Source: Chitinophagaceae bacterium
GTDB taxonomy: Bacteria; Bacteroidota; Bacteroidia; Chitinophagales; Chitinophagaceae
Length of the DNA stretch: 64,000 nt
Direction of reading: 5' to 3'
Assembly (NCBI GenBank): GCA_027486835.1
Contig: JAIXOJ010000059.1
Location: forward strand, 1-64,000
Shown: piece by piece, positions 17,677 through 26,812 of the stretch
Position numbering within the stretch: position 1 is the first letter of the stretch
Layout of the letters: each line of letters begins with the position of its first letter
The notes under the pieces: generated by a model
Databases searched by the model: none
Seen by the model: the letters and a program-made list of their open reading frames with translations, nothing else
Told to the model about the DNA's origin: nothing
Program-made: the position numbers and the translations under genes

Positions 17677-19164
17677 TTATTTTGAGTAAGGAGGGTTTTG
17701 GGTCAAAGAAGGATCTACATTTAATACAACTCTAGAAATGGGCCAAAGTATTTTCCGAGGGTCGGTAAAACCTGTTATACTGGCTTTCACTTTAAACTGT
17801 CTATCTCTGATAATAGGATCCATAGTAGTTAGCACTCTGTCGGTTCTTACCAAATCGAACCAACGCTTGCCTTCTGCAAATAGCTCAAGTTGGCGTTCGT
17901 CTAAAATTGCCTCTTCTACCTGTATCTGATTTTTGTATTTGGCTTTTGTAGAGTCTAACGGAACAGCTCCAGCCCTTCTTCTAACTTGATTAATAATAGC
18001 AAATGCACCATTCTTATCATCATTAGCCCAATTGAGGGCTTCGGCACGCATCAACAGGATATCGGGCCAGCGATAAAAAGGCAATTTGGCTTGGTTCTGA
18101 TTTCTACTTGGTGCTGCGGGCTTGCCTGTATTAATGTCTATGGGATAAAACTTCCAAATAACAGACGGTGCAGTTACTACACCAGTACTTCCCGTTACTC
18201 CAGCAGTATCATAATTAAGGTATCTGCGAATGTCAGGTGTAGGATTATTCTTAGCATCTGCCTCCCAAATATCAAGCGGAATATCTATTTGGAAATTAGA
18301 TGTATTACTATTTGACCCGAGCTTAGCACCAATTCCATTGGCCCCATCAGTGATATAATTCCAGTTAAGCGACCAAATATTTTCGGTGGTGATAGCGGTA
18401 ATGAACACATCCTTGTACTCGGATGGGGTTGTTACCAACGAAAATCTACGAAGTGCAATTAATTGGTCGGTAGTGGCAATCACGTTGGCATAGTCATGCT
18501 TCCATAAATACACTTCAGTAAGAATAGATAAAATACTTGGAACTGTTATCTCAAAAACATTCAACGACTTTTTGTCAATAAGCGTCATCGCTTTTTTCAA
18601 ATCGGGTATTATAACATTGTTCATTATAGAATCCTTATTGGTTCTTGGCAAATTTGGCGGTGCATCTACAGACTCATAAGGTTCTAATCGTAAAGGAACA
18701 TCGCCCCATAAACGAATGGCCCAGAAGTACATAAACGCCCTTACTGCATAAGACTGACCTAGATAATGGTTGCGAAGGGTGGTGGTAAAAGATGGGTCTG
18801 TAATTGTGGGTATGTACTTGATAGCCACATTTGCCCGAGCAATTGCCGAATATAAATTAGACCAATCTGCTGATGCTGTTACTGCTGTTAGGCCGTTATA
18901 GGAAATATTTACTTGATTTTCGCCCGTACCACTCGCACCGAAATTATCAGATCGTGCATCTCCCCATTCTGTAAACGTGTTGCTGAATGTCTTCTGCACC
19001 CCGCTATAAACTGAGGCCATGCCATATTTGGCATCCGCGGCTGTTTTCCAAAAATCCTGATACAAAATGTCAGAAATGGGTTTTTGATCCAATTGTTTAT
19101 TACAGCTTATAGCTAGCAAACACAATCCTAGGCTAAGCGATAAAAAGGAAAATCGATTCTTCAT
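17677..19164 (-). CDS. SusD/RagB-family nutrient-binding lipoprotein
   Basis: This 495-residue lipoprotein (LLAISC lipobox, Cys about 21) shows the SusD signature: N-terminal LDQKPISDILYQDFWKTAADA, TPR-like helices (ARANVAIKYI, YAVRAFMYFWAIRLWGDVPL) and a C-terminal LWPI region (RKILWPISRVVLN). It binds oligosaccharides at the outer leaflet of the outer membrane and closes over the SusC pore. It starts 51 bp after the SusC stop codon on the same strand. Length is normal. The specific glycan cannot be predicted. Confidence 0.95.
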   Translation of the reverse strand: MKNRFSFLSLSLGLCLLAISCNKQLDQKPISDILYQDFWKTAADAKYGMASVYSGVQKTFSNTFTEWGDARSDNFGASGTGENQVNISYNGLTAVTASADWSNLYSAIARANVAIKYIPTITDPSFTTTLRNHYLGQSYAVRAFMYFWAIRLWGDVPLRLEPYESVDAPPNLPRTNKDSIMNNVIIPDLKKAMTLIDKKSLNVFEITVPSILSILTEVYLWKHDYANVIATTDQLIALRRFSLVTTPSEYKDVFITAITTENIWSLNWNYITDGANGIGAKLGSNSNTSNFQIDIPLDIWEADAKNNPTPDIRRYLNYDTAGVTGSTGVVTAPSVIWKFYPIDINTGKPAAPSRNQNQAKLPFYRWPDILLMRAEALNWANDDKNGAFAIINQVRRRAGAVPLDSTKAKYKNQIQVEEAILDERQLELFAEGKRWFDLVRTDRVLTTMDPIIRDRQFKVKASITGFTDPRKILWPISRVVLNVDPSLTQNPPYSK

Positions 19165-19215
19165 CCTGTTATTTTTAAAATTTCTTTTTTTAATTTATGG
19201 TCAATTCTGCCTTAA

Positions 19216-22200
19216 CTAAAATGTTAGATTTAATCCTGCACCAAATTCTCTTTTGCGGGGATACCTACCCACGTCTATGCCTGGTGTCAATACACTAGGA
19301 AAAGAGATTTCGGGGTCATATCCTTTGTAGCGAGTCCAAGTAAGTAAGTTATTACCAAAAACAAAGAAGGAGGCTCCACCCAAATTCAATTTTGACAATA
19401 TTTTTTTAGGGAAGAGATAAGTAAAACGAAGGTTTCTAAGCCTAATGTAAGAGGCATCTTCGATGTACATACTATTCCCATCCCTTCCGTTTTCAATTCC
19501 TGTATTAATGGCTGGTGAAGGATAAATGGTAACATCTCCTTGCCTTACCCAAGAACCTTTGATAAAATCTGGCTCAGGAGTATTATTATTAGTAATACTG
19601 GCATTTAAACCTTGGCGTAAATCATTGTAGATTGAACCACCCCAACTTATATACATTGAAAAAGATAGGGTGAATTGCTTATAGGTAACCAAATTGGTAA
19701 GCCCAGCCGTCCATTTTGGCATGGCATTACCTAAAATAACTCGGTCTTTATCGTCTAATAAACTGTCTTTCACCATGTTTTGCCATATCATATCACCCCC
19801 TTTCAACGGTACATTGTTTACATAGAGTTTTTGCACCGTTCCAGAATAGGGTTTACCATCCAACGTATATCCGGTGAATACGTTGTTGTCAAAAACAGGC
19901 GTTAGCTGTACCCAATCTTGTGAATAGGCATTGGATTCATTATAGGCATAAACCCCCAACGCTTTGTATCCATAAAAATCGCCGATATGCCCACCTTGAG
20001 ACACCTTCCAAATATTTGGGTTGCCTGGCAACAAGTCAGTACCTTGATACAATTCTTTTACTCTGTTATAGTTGTAAGACATGTTCCAAGCTATATTCCA
20101 AGATAGGTTTTTCTTTCTAATGGGATAGCCGCTTAGCACATACTCGAATCCACGGTTTTGAATAGAACCCACATTTACTTTTACTGAATTGAACCCAGTA
20201 GTTGATGGTAAAGGGGCGGTGTATAACAGATCCTTAGTTGTTTTATCATAATAATCAATTGTTACGGTCAATCGGCCTTTTAAGAAATTGGCATCACTTC
20301 CTATGTTTATCTGCTGTGTGGCTTCCCAACCAAGATTGGGGTTGCCCAAAGTTTTTGCCGTAGCTACACCTGAAACGCCATTATAAAAATTACTTCCTAA
20401 ACCATAACGTGTAAATTGATCCACTGCGCCAATCTTATCATTACCGGTCATCCCAAAGCTGAGCCTAAGTTTACCATCGTCTAAATATTTTTTAGCCCAA
20501 TCCATAAAATTCTCGTCGGAATATCGCCATGCTAATGATATTGAAGGAAAAGCACCGAGCCTTTTACTCGCACCGAATACAGATGATTGGTCTGCCCTTA
20601 CGGTAGCATTAACGATATACCTACTCATGTAACTATAACCCAACCTTGCAAAGGCAGAATTAGAAAAAATACGAGTTTGAGTTTCTACTGAGGGAAATTG
20701 CACCGTAGCCGCATTCATGGTAATCACATCTTCTGATACAAAGTTGTTACCTACTTGCGACCTGTTTTTGGTGTAGGTTTGGTCGGCACTTACGCCGAAG
20801 GTGCTGTTGAAGGAATGATTTCGACCAAAGTTTTTATTATAGTTACAGTAAGCTTGAAATTGCCAATAGGTTTTAAATCCATTGTTAACATTTAATGTAT
20901 TGATGGCAGGATTGGCACTGCTGAGGATATTGGGCATGAAATCAAAATTGGAATTATTCTCTGCCGTAACGTTGGCGTCTACCGTAAGCCTCAAATCTTT
21001 TGATAAAGAGAAGATAGCCGAATTGGCAATGCCAACATTATAGATATCGAAATTGTTTTTTTCCAAGAGTACTTGTGCTAATGGATTAGGCTGTGCGCCT
21101 GAAGACCTTGATAAAAAACTACCATCGGGCAAATACACCCTCAAATAGGCCGAACGAGCCAAAGCATCTGGCAGCACTTCACCATCTGAAATGCGGTTTT
21201 CTAACCTGTATGATGCTAAAATCTTGGTACTAATCGTGAGCTTATCGTTGGGTTTATACTCGGTATTAAAACGCCCCCTTGCTACATTAGACCAACTATT
21301 TAAAATGATACCGTTGTCTTTTAAAAGTCCTATACTACCAAAATAATTAAAGGTTTTTGCACCACCGCTCAAGCTTAAATCCACTTGCTGGCGGGCACCA
21401 ATTCTGGTAAGCATATCTTGATAATCATTATCGGCATTGGCACTAGGGTTTAAGCTATCTACACTGCTAGAAAGGGTAGAATTAGATACTAGGGTACGTT
21501 TGTAATCGAGCAGTCTTCTTTCTGCTGCGGTAGCTTGGGGTAGCTTATGTGCCAATTTTCCAAAGCTGCTAAGGGCCTGTAAACCAATTTTCACTTTGCC
21601 GTCTTTTCCTCGTTTGGTGGTGATGATGATAACCCCATTGGCCGAACGCGAACCATAAATGGCCGCCGAAGCTGCATCTCTTAATATTTCGATTGACTCA
21701 ATATCTGCCGGATTAATTCCATCGATATTCACCCCTTGTACCCCGTCCACTATATATAATGGGTCTGCCCCACCTTCAAATGTGGCGGTACCTCTTATTC
21801 TTACAGAGCTTTCTGCACCTGGACGACCCGATTCCTGCGAAATTTGAATACCGGGCGATTGGCCTTGCAAGGCATCAAACACATCCACGGCTTGCCTTTC
21901 TGCTATTTGTTTAGACCCTACTGTGGTAATTGCGCCCGAAACGTCCCGCTTTTTTTGGGTACCATAACCGATAATTACCACTTCTTCTAAACTGGTGGTG
22001 CCAGGGGTTAAACGTACCTCTAGGGTTGACTTTAAAGTGGCGGCACTGCCTACTACTTCTTCCTTTGAAATATACCCCACAGATGAAAACACCAATCGCG
22101 CCTTTCCATTAGGAATGTTTACGGTAAACCGTCCTTTTGCATCTGATTGAGCGCCAATGGTACTTTGGCCTTTTACGGTAATATTGATACCGGGCAAAGG

Positions 22201-22335
22201 AATGCCCCCCGTATCTTTTACAATGCCAGAGATTTTCATTTGTGCAACAACAACCTGTTGTGATAAAAAGCAGAATAGGGCAATAAACGAAAATCGCAAA
22301 AGCAAACGCATCATCATGATATTATTGTTTTCCAT
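19216..22335 (-). CDS. SusC/RagA-family TonB-linked outer-membrane transporter
   Basis: This 1,039-residue transporter has a signal peptide (LLLRFSFIALFCFLSQQVVVAQ), a carboxypeptidase-regulatory domain (ISGIVKDTGGIPLPGINITV, about residues 33-120), the conserved EVVIIGYGTQKKRDVSGAIT junction, a plug (about 130-245; RIRGTATF, ESIEILRDAASAAIYGSR, GVIIITTKRG), and a long barrel ending in AGLNLTF. Several ATGs lie close together at the start (MENNNIMMMR), so the start could be up to eight codons later. It forms the energised pore of the nutrient importer with SusD. No anti-sigma/sigma pair or hybrid sensor is next to it, so its regulator is elsewhere. Confidence 0.95.
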   Translation of the reverse strand: MENNNIMMMRLLLRFSFIALFCFLSQQVVVAQMKISGIVKDTGGIPLPGINITVKGQSTIGAQSDAKGRFTVNIPNGKARLVFSSVGYISKEEVVGSAATLKSTLEVRLTPGTTSLEEVVIIGYGTQKKRDVSGAITTVGSKQIAERQAVDVFDALQGQSPGIQISQESGRPGAESSVRIRGTATFEGGADPLYIVDGVQGVNIDGINPADIESIEILRDAASAAIYGSRSANGVIIITTKRGKDGKVKIGLQALSSFGKLAHKLPQATAAERRLLDYKRTLVSNSTLSSSVDSLNPSANADNDYQDMLTRIGARQQVDLSLSGGAKTFNYFGSIGLLKDNGIILNSWSNVARGRFNTEYKPNDKLTISTKILASYRLENRISDGEVLPDALARSAYLRVYLPDGSFLSRSSGAQPNPLAQVLLEKNNFDIYNVGIANSAIFSLSKDLRLTVDANVTAENNSNFDFMPNILSSANPAINTLNVNNGFKTYWQFQAYCNYNKNFGRNHSFNSTFGVSADQTYTKNRSQVGNNFVSEDVITMNAATVQFPSVETQTRIFSNSAFARLGYSYMSRYIVNATVRADQSSVFGASKRLGAFPSISLAWRYSDENFMDWAKKYLDDGKLRLSFGMTGNDKIGAVDQFTRYGLGSNFYNGVSGVATAKTLGNPNLGWEATQQINIGSDANFLKGRLTVTIDYYDKTTKDLLYTAPLPSTTGFNSVKVNVGSIQNRGFEYVLSGYPIRKKNLSWNIAWNMSYNYNRVKELYQGTDLLPGNPNIWKVSQGGHIGDFYGYKALGVYAYNESNAYSQDWVQLTPVFDNNVFTGYTLDGKPYSGTVQKLYVNNVPLKGGDMIWQNMVKDSLLDDKDRVILGNAMPKWTAGLTNLVTYKQFTLSFSMYISWGGSIYNDLRQGLNASITNNNTPEPDFIKGSWVRQGDVTIYPSPAINTGIENGRDGNSMYIEDASYIRLRNLRFTYLFPKKILSKLNLGGASFFVFGNNLLTWTRYKGYDPEISFPSVLTPGIDVGRYPRKREFGAGLNLTF

Positions 22336-22811
22336 AAAAGCAAATACATTTCAAGTAGCTATCGTTCCGTACCCAAGCAAGTACAAATTTCTTATTCTCC
22401 CCCGTTGGCAATCGTTTCTTTTTTCGGGAAGTTGTAAGTAGTTGTGGCTATAAAAATGTTTGGGTAAAATCGTTAGATGTGGTGGTAAAAGTATTGGTAG
22501 TGATGGTAACTTTTCGAAAAAATAGCGGTTGCGTTTCCGGCAACGCTTTAAAAAGTTTAGTAAAAATTTGCATGGCTAAACCCCTTGAATTATACCCTTT
22601 TTTCGCCCATTTTTTTGGTGAAAATAGAATTGATTTTCGACAGATGTGGACTGCATTTTATTTCATTAGAGCTGCTTCAGTAAATTGAAATTTAGTGTTG
22701 AGCAGTGGCTGTGTTCCTTTACTATGTTTACATGAACCAAGCACAATGTTATCCTCTAACACTAGCTTACACCAAACTTGGTTTACTTTGCCCTAAATTG
22801 TAGATTTAGAG
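22336..22811. other. divergent intergenic region between susC-like and nuclease genes
   Basis: These 476 bases contain no supported gene. An open frame of 69 codons at 22479-22688 has no start context or recognisable product. The region should carry the susC-operon promoter on the minus strand; ATTTGTACTTG near 22375 is the only weak candidate for a -7 element, and I could not pair it with a -33 box. Confidence 0.5.
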
Positions 22812-23648
22812 ATGAAAGCTAAGTATATCAACCCTTTTACTGACTTCGGTTTTAAGAAAATATTCGGCGAAGAAGCCAGTAAGCCTTTGCTTATTGACTT
22901 CTTAAATGCCCTCCTACCCCATCAAAATCATATTGTTGACCTACAGTTCAAAAACACTGAACACTTAGGCCAAACCGATGCTGACAGAAAAGCCATTTAT
23001 GACATTTATTGTGAAAACGATAAAGGAGAAAAATTCATTGTTGAACTTCAAAAAGCCAAACAGAACTATTTTAAGGAACGAACCATTTATTACTCCACTT
23101 TCCCGATAAGGGAACAAGCCGAAAAAGGAGAATGGAACTACCAATTAAAAGCAGTGTATTGTATTGGAATCTTAGATTTCACCTTTGATGATTATGACAA
23201 TGAGTCTGAAAAAAATGAAGTTGTTCATACCATTCAACTAAAAAACCAAAGCGGTAAAGTTTTTTACGACAGGTTGACCTACTTGTATCTAGAAATGCCC
23301 AACTTTAATCTGCGGGAGGAGGATTTGACAACTCGCTTAGACCAATGGTTGTATTTCATTAAACATTTAGAAGATTTTCAAACCATTCCTACCATATTTA
23401 AAGATGAAATTTTCAGCCAAGCCTTTGAAAAAGCAGAGTTAGCCAAATACGGGCAAGCAGAATTAATGAGTTATGAAAATAGCTTAAAAATTTACAGAGA
23501 TTTAAAAGGTGTAATTGATACCGCTTTTAATGAGGGGAAGATGGAGAGAAATAAAGAAGTGGCTCGTTCCGCCAAACAAATGGGGCTTCCCATCGAAGCG
23601 ATTATTCAACTTACGGGGCTTTCTGCTGGTGAAATTGAGCTGCTGTAG
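22812..23648 (+). CDS. PDDEXK-family (Rpn-like) transposase/nuclease
   Basis: This 278-residue protein opens with YINPFTDFGFKKIFGEE, the hallmark of the PD-(D/E)XK nuclease family transposase group (Rpn-related). The nuclease core lies at about residues 55-90: AIYDIYCENDKGEKFIVELQKAKQ gives D, E and Q-x-K in the expected order. The C-terminus (ARSAKQMGLPIEAIIQLTGLS) is the small helix-turn motif typical of the family. These proteins promote RecA-independent recombination in relatives; many copies occur per genome in Bacteroidota. Intact here, standing alone. I see no terminal inverted repeats around it. Confidence 0.88.
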   Translation: MKAKYINPFTDFGFKKIFGEEASKPLLIDFLNALLPHQNHIVDLQFKNTEHLGQTDADRKAIYDIYCENDKGEKFIVELQKAKQNYFKERTIYYSTFPIREQAEKGEWNYQLKAVYCIGILDFTFDDYDNESEKNEVVHTIQLKNQSGKVFYDRLTYLYLEMPNFNLREEDLTTRLDQWLYFIKHLEDFQTIPTIFKDEIFSQAFEKAELAKYGQAELMSYENSLKIYRDLKGVIDTAFNEGKMERNKEVARSAKQMGLPIEAIIQLTGLSAGEIELL

Positions 23649-23699
23649 AATCTAGATGCAAAAAATCCCCCGATAAAAAACATTTGAACCAATACAAAC

Positions 23700-23738
23700 A
23701 AAAAAGCCTCCCCAAAAGGCTGTAAACTTTGGGGAGGC
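23700..23738 (-). terminator. intrinsic terminator of the DUF6261 gene
   Basis: GCCTCCCCAAA at 23706-23716 pairs with TTTGGGGAGGC at 23728-23738, and the minus-strand transcript then runs into seven T (A-run 23699-23705). It lies about 70 bp after the DUF6261 stop codon and also 60 bp after the plus-strand nuclease, so it may serve both. Confidence 0.85.
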
Positions 23739-23806
23739 TCAAGAGGAGGCAAGGGTAGTAGTTCCAGTTGAGTTTAATACACTTCTTCACGACCACTTAA
23801 CACTTA

Positions 23807-24580
23807 CTAAACACCTGGGTCAACAGGCGGGTCTGTGGGTGGTTTTTTACCAGCGCCTTTTTTAGGTTTGGTAGCCGCAATAATTTGTTCTGTTTGAATA
23901 ATAAGTGCATTGATATTGTTGATTAGGTTAAGGTATTCGGTAGTGTCCTGATTTTCATAAACCGCAACATCATACCTCGAATTAATAATGCTGATAAGTG
24001 CATAATAGGCTTCTTTACTAGGTTGGCGTAGGTCGGTAAAACTCTCCTCGGTTTCATCCTCAGCAATTTCCACTGTACGTTCTTGGTACTTTGCTTCAAA
24101 AGCCACGTTGGAATCATTTATTTGGGTAAGCCAATCTTGTGCGCCAATGGCAATAATGGCTGCTTTTATCTCTGTGTTGGTTAAATAATCCTGATAAATT
24201 TTATTAAGAATAGCAGATTCGGAGGAATAATCTTCTGCGTAAATGTGCTTACTAAGGTTGTTGAGATAATTAAGCAAGAACTTAGCGGCTGCTTTTACTG
24301 CGGGTTTCTTGCTTCTTGTCATTGATTTCACATAACCGACATACCCCTTAATGGCATCGTCTCTGTCATCTTCCAACTCCTTAATCTCTTTGGTTTCTTC
24401 GTAAGCTTGATCTTGCTTTACTACTTTAGAAAGTTTAGCAACAAAAATTTTTAATGGATTTACCCGCAAAATGATATTCAATTTGGTGGGGTCGGCATCA
24501 TCAATAATTTTCATTAGCCTCATTAAAAACTGGAAGTACTGGGTGGCTACTAAACCAGTTAGGTCAAATTTCTTAATCAT
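23807..24580 (-). CDS. DUF6261-like all-helical protein
   Basis: This 257-residue protein has no signal peptide or membrane segment. It is predicted to be helical throughout: long charged heptad-like runs (YEETKEIKELEDDRDDAIKG) and a Lys/Pro-rich tail (ATKPKKGAGKKPPTDPPVDP). The pattern recalls DUF6261 proteins, which are found in Bacteroidota and have no known function. Its upstream region (24581-25075) is the 40-bp A-tract tandem array. It ends in a strong terminator. I cannot assign a role. Confidence 0.65.
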   Translation of the reverse strand: MIKKFDLTGLVATQYFQFLMRLMKIIDDADPTKLNIILRVNPLKIFVAKLSKVVKQDQAYEETKEIKELEDDRDDAIKGYVGYVKSMTRSKKPAVKAAAKFLLNYLNNLSKHIYAEDYSSESAILNKIYQDYLTNTEIKAAIIAIGAQDWLTQINDSNVAFEAKYQERTVEIAEDETEESFTDLRQPSKEAYYALISIINSRYDVAVYENQDTTEYLNLINNINALIIQTEQIIAATKPKKGAGKKPPTDPPVDPGV

Positions 24581-24766
24581 ACAGTTTTAATTAAAAGATT
24601 CATTACATAGGGCGAAAATAGTGAATTGCCATAAAAAAAGAAACGTTCCCAAGAAAAATATTTTAGCCCGAAAAAAAGCATCAAACTGGTGTCCCTCATT
24701 TTCAATAATTATTCATTTTCCCTCCGTTTTTTACTTACTGAAAGCAAGAATTTAATCAGCAAGTTG

Positions 24767-25075
24767 GCCACCAATTTCATTCAAAAATTCAGCTAATTTG
24801 GTCACCGATTTTCTCCAAAAAAAAATTTTTAGCCAATTTGGTCACCGATTTTCTCCAAAAAAAAATTTTTAGCCAATTTGGTCACCAATTTTCTCCAAAA
24901 AATATTTTTCAGCCAATTTGGCCACCGATTTTCTCCAAAAAACTTTTTTCAACCAATTTGGTCACCGATTTTCTCCAAAAAACTTTTTTTAGCCAATTTG
25001 GTCACCGATTTTCTCCAAAAAAAATTTTTTAGCCAATTTGGTCACCAACTGCTTCAAAAAAAGATTTTTCAGCCA
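24767..25075. repeat. 40-bp-period A-tract tandem repeat (7-8 units)
   Basis: The unit AGCCAATTTGGTCACCGATT-TTCTCCAAAAAAAAATTTTT recurs with its GTCACC core at exactly 24801, 24841, 24881, 24921, 24961, 25001 and 25041, and a degenerate unit precedes at 24767. Units differ by single substitutions (GTCACCGATT, GTCACCAATT, GCCACCGATT). Each carries an A/T tract that should bend the DNA. Forty is not a multiple of three, so the frames through it change register and are not genes. It sits upstream of the DUF6261 gene. Confidence 0.9.
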
Positions 25076-25189
25076 AGTTCTAACATACCCTAAGTACGAT
25101 AAAAGATGCGCTCTAAATACACAGCAGTTAAACTTTCGGGAATTTGATGTGGGAAATTGATGAATGATTTTATCCCCTAGAATGCAAAA

Positions 25190-25318
25190 TCATCTTTTTG
25201 CTTGTTTTTCATCCTCCTCATCTTCATCATCTGGAGAATTGGGCATTTGATTAATGCCTTTTATAAACTTGTACCAAAATACTACAGCTATAATTACTGG
25301 GAGAATGACTTCTAACAT
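25190..25318 (-). CDS. 42-residue single-pass membrane microprotein with acidic tail
   Basis: An ATG at 25316-25318 opens a 42-codon frame: MLEVILPVIIAVVFWYKFIK, then GINQMPNSPDDEDEEDEKQAKR and a stop. Residues 4-16 form one short hydrophobic segment, followed by a positive residue and a strongly acidic tail with a basic end. The composition is that of a real small membrane protein rather than random sequence, but no family is known to me. It lies alone between the tandem repeat and the 92-residue protein gene, which is divergently transcribed. Confidence 0.5.
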   Translation of the reverse strand: MLEVILPVIIAVVFWYKFIKGINQMPNSPDDEDEEDEKQAKR

Positions 25319-25473
25319 TTATTATCAAATGATTTTACAACTATTCAGGTCTAATAATTAAAGCGTTGAATTGCGAAAATAAAAACTACAGTCTCCTTTC
25401 TCCAATTTGCAATGACCCTTTTAGTTAATTTGCCATTCAGCTTGTAAAAACGAACAACTAACAATCGTTAACC

Positions 25474-25752
25474 ATGAAGAAATTTGAATACAAAACCACG
25501 TATGTTCCTAAAATTAGTCCTACACTAGAAAACAGCAATCCTCATACGCTTTACAATAACCAAGCTTTAATAGCTACTATGAACGAACTGGGATTAGAAG
25601 GATGGGAATTGGTGCAGATAATGGCTAATGACAATGTTTGGACAGATTATCTCGAAACTAGTGTTCGTGGATTTTTAAATTCGAGCATCAATATTCCAGT
25701 GGTAAAAACATCGCAGAAAGGTTATTACCTAGTTTGGAAAAGAGAAGTTTGA
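25474..25752 (+). CDS. DUF4177-like small protein
   Basis: This 92-residue protein begins KKFEYKTTYVPK and has ALIATMNELGLEGWELVQIM in the middle and YYLVWKREV at the end. The pattern K-[FWY]-E-Y, N-x-L-G-x-x-G-W-E-L and a final K-R is that of the DUF4177 fold. The function is unknown. Here the central loop is longer than usual. The ATG at 25474 follows a clean intergenic region; it is separated by 57 bp from the toxin-antitoxin genes and may not belong to them. Confidence 0.75.
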   Translation: MKKFEYKTTYVPKISPTLENSNPHTLYNNQALIATMNELGLEGWELVQIMANDNVWTDYLETSVRGFLNSSINIPVVKTSQKGYYLVWKREV

Positions 25753-25809
25753 TAACTGAATAAAACGATTGTATGATTTACTTACTTTTAAACCTTAACA
25801 CTTGTATCA

Positions 25810-26118
25810 GTGATTAGAAATAATATTATCCCACAACAAAAAGACGTTACTATTTCACTTCCAGTAAACTATATTGGCAAAGCCGTAGAGATAATAGCCT
25901 ATACAGTAGATGAAATAGAAGATGATAAACAAACCAATGAAAACAGGTTATGGTTAGAACAGTCCAACGGTATTGGAGATGGTAAACAATTAATCCCTAA
26001 AGAGCAACTGAAAGAATCGAATACGCTTTTGCAACGCGAATTTGGATGTGCAAAAAACGCTTTTGTAATGAAGAGGGATTTTGATGAAGAACTGGATGAT
26101 TTTAAAGATTACGTTTAA
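25810..26118 (+). CDS. antitoxin of a VapBC-type pair (GTG start)
   Basis: This 102-residue protein starts at GTG (25810); no ATG is in frame before the conserved part. The segment DVTISLPVNYIGKAVEIIAYTVDEIE resembles short antitoxins of Bacteroidota with a beta-type N-terminus, and acidic residues dominate the C-terminal tail (DFDEELDDFKDYV). It lies 9 bp upstream of the PIN-domain gene on the same strand, so it is most likely the cognate antitoxin that blocks the RNase and represses the operon. Confidence 0.7.
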   Translation: MIRNNIIPQQKDVTISLPVNYIGKAVEIIAYTVDEIEDDKQTNENRLWLEQSNGIGDGKQLIPKEQLKESNTLLQREFGCAKNAFVMKRDFDEELDDFKDYV

Positions 26119-26127
26119 AAAGCTGGT

Positions 26128-26511
26128 ATGCTATTACTACTAGATACCCACATACTCATTTGGTTCATCACTGGTGATAATTCTTTGAAAAATGAATTTA
26201 AAGAAGCAGTTGTGAATCTAAATAACCAATGCTTTGTTAGTATGGCAAGTATCTGGGAAATAGCCATAAAAACAAGATTGGGCAAGCTAGATTTGAATAT
26301 TTCCTTTGAAACATTAAATGCCCTTTTGGAGAAAAACCAAATTTCATTGCTCCCAATTGCATACAATCATATTCAACAATTACTCACCTTGCCTTTGCAC
26401 CACAACGACCCTTTTGACAGATTAATCATATCGCAAGCCATCATCGAAAACTTATCTATTGTTTCTGTTGACGTAAAATTTAAATTGTACAATGTTTCTC
26501 TAATAGGGTGA
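26128..26511 (+). CDS. vapC: PIN-domain toxin, VapC family
   Basis: This 127-residue protein carries the PIN RNase residues: LLLDTHILIWF (first Asp at residue 6), WEIAIKTRLGKL (Glu), DPFDRLIISQAI (third and fourth acidic residues) and SVDVKF (last Asp). The pattern is the VapC subgroup common with PhdYeFM/DUF2281-type or similar antitoxins. Expected activity is Mg-dependent cleavage of tRNA or rRNA. Only 9 bp separate it from the antitoxin gene. It is followed by a long intergenic repeat shared with array B. Confidence 0.88.
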   Translation: MLLLLDTHILIWFITGDNSLKNEFKEAVVNLNNQCFVSMASIWEIAIKTRLGKLDLNISFETLNALLEKNQISLLPIAYNHIQQLLTLPLHHNDPFDRLIISQAIIENLSIVSVDVKFKLYNVSLIG

Positions 26512-26599
26512 TTTAAATAAGTAAGTGGTCTTATTTCCCTAGCAAGCGATCGTTTTTACCTCGTGCTATTCGCAAAGGACTTCACTACTATTTTTTCCA

Positions 26600-26812
26600 C
26601 TAAACATGTTCCAAAGGATATTTTGCCACAAAAGGTACCTGTGAATTCAGAATCCAAGTTCGGGACAAATGCTATCTTGCTATCGATCGGTTATGGTTTT
26701 TATCCAATTGATGAATTCATTTGCATTTGTAGAACACGCTTTAATGCGGCTACTTTTGGTTTTGACGAAATGGAGTTGCTTGAAATTAATTGGTTAGGGA
26801 GTTCTATTTCAA
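26600..26812 (+). repeat. cassette-spacer repeat, array A copy 1
   Basis: From CATGTTCCAAAGGATATTTT to GTTTTGACGAAATGGAGTTG, the sequence is related to 27350-27530 on the same strand and to 50905-51070 on the other strand. Characteristic blocks are CGGTTATGGTTTTTATCC and AATGCGGCTACTTTTGG. A 90-codon frame crosses it, but the frame is carried by the repeat and is not preserved in copies. It separates vapC from the next gene and lies in the genes' orientation. Confidence 0.75.

Noticed and set aside
22812-23648. The PDDEXK gene as a complete insertion sequence
   Set aside because: No terminal inverted repeats or target duplications found on either side; annotated as a gene only.
24767-25075. 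Possible CRISPR array
   Set aside because: The whole 40-bp unit is repeated without unique spacers, and no cas gene is in the window. The same holds for 55300-55579.
24838-25093. Two frames with repeated KIFFSQFGHRFSP peptides
   Set aside because: They arise from the 40-bp A-tract repeat; the array is open in several overlapping frames, and the peptides are low complexity.
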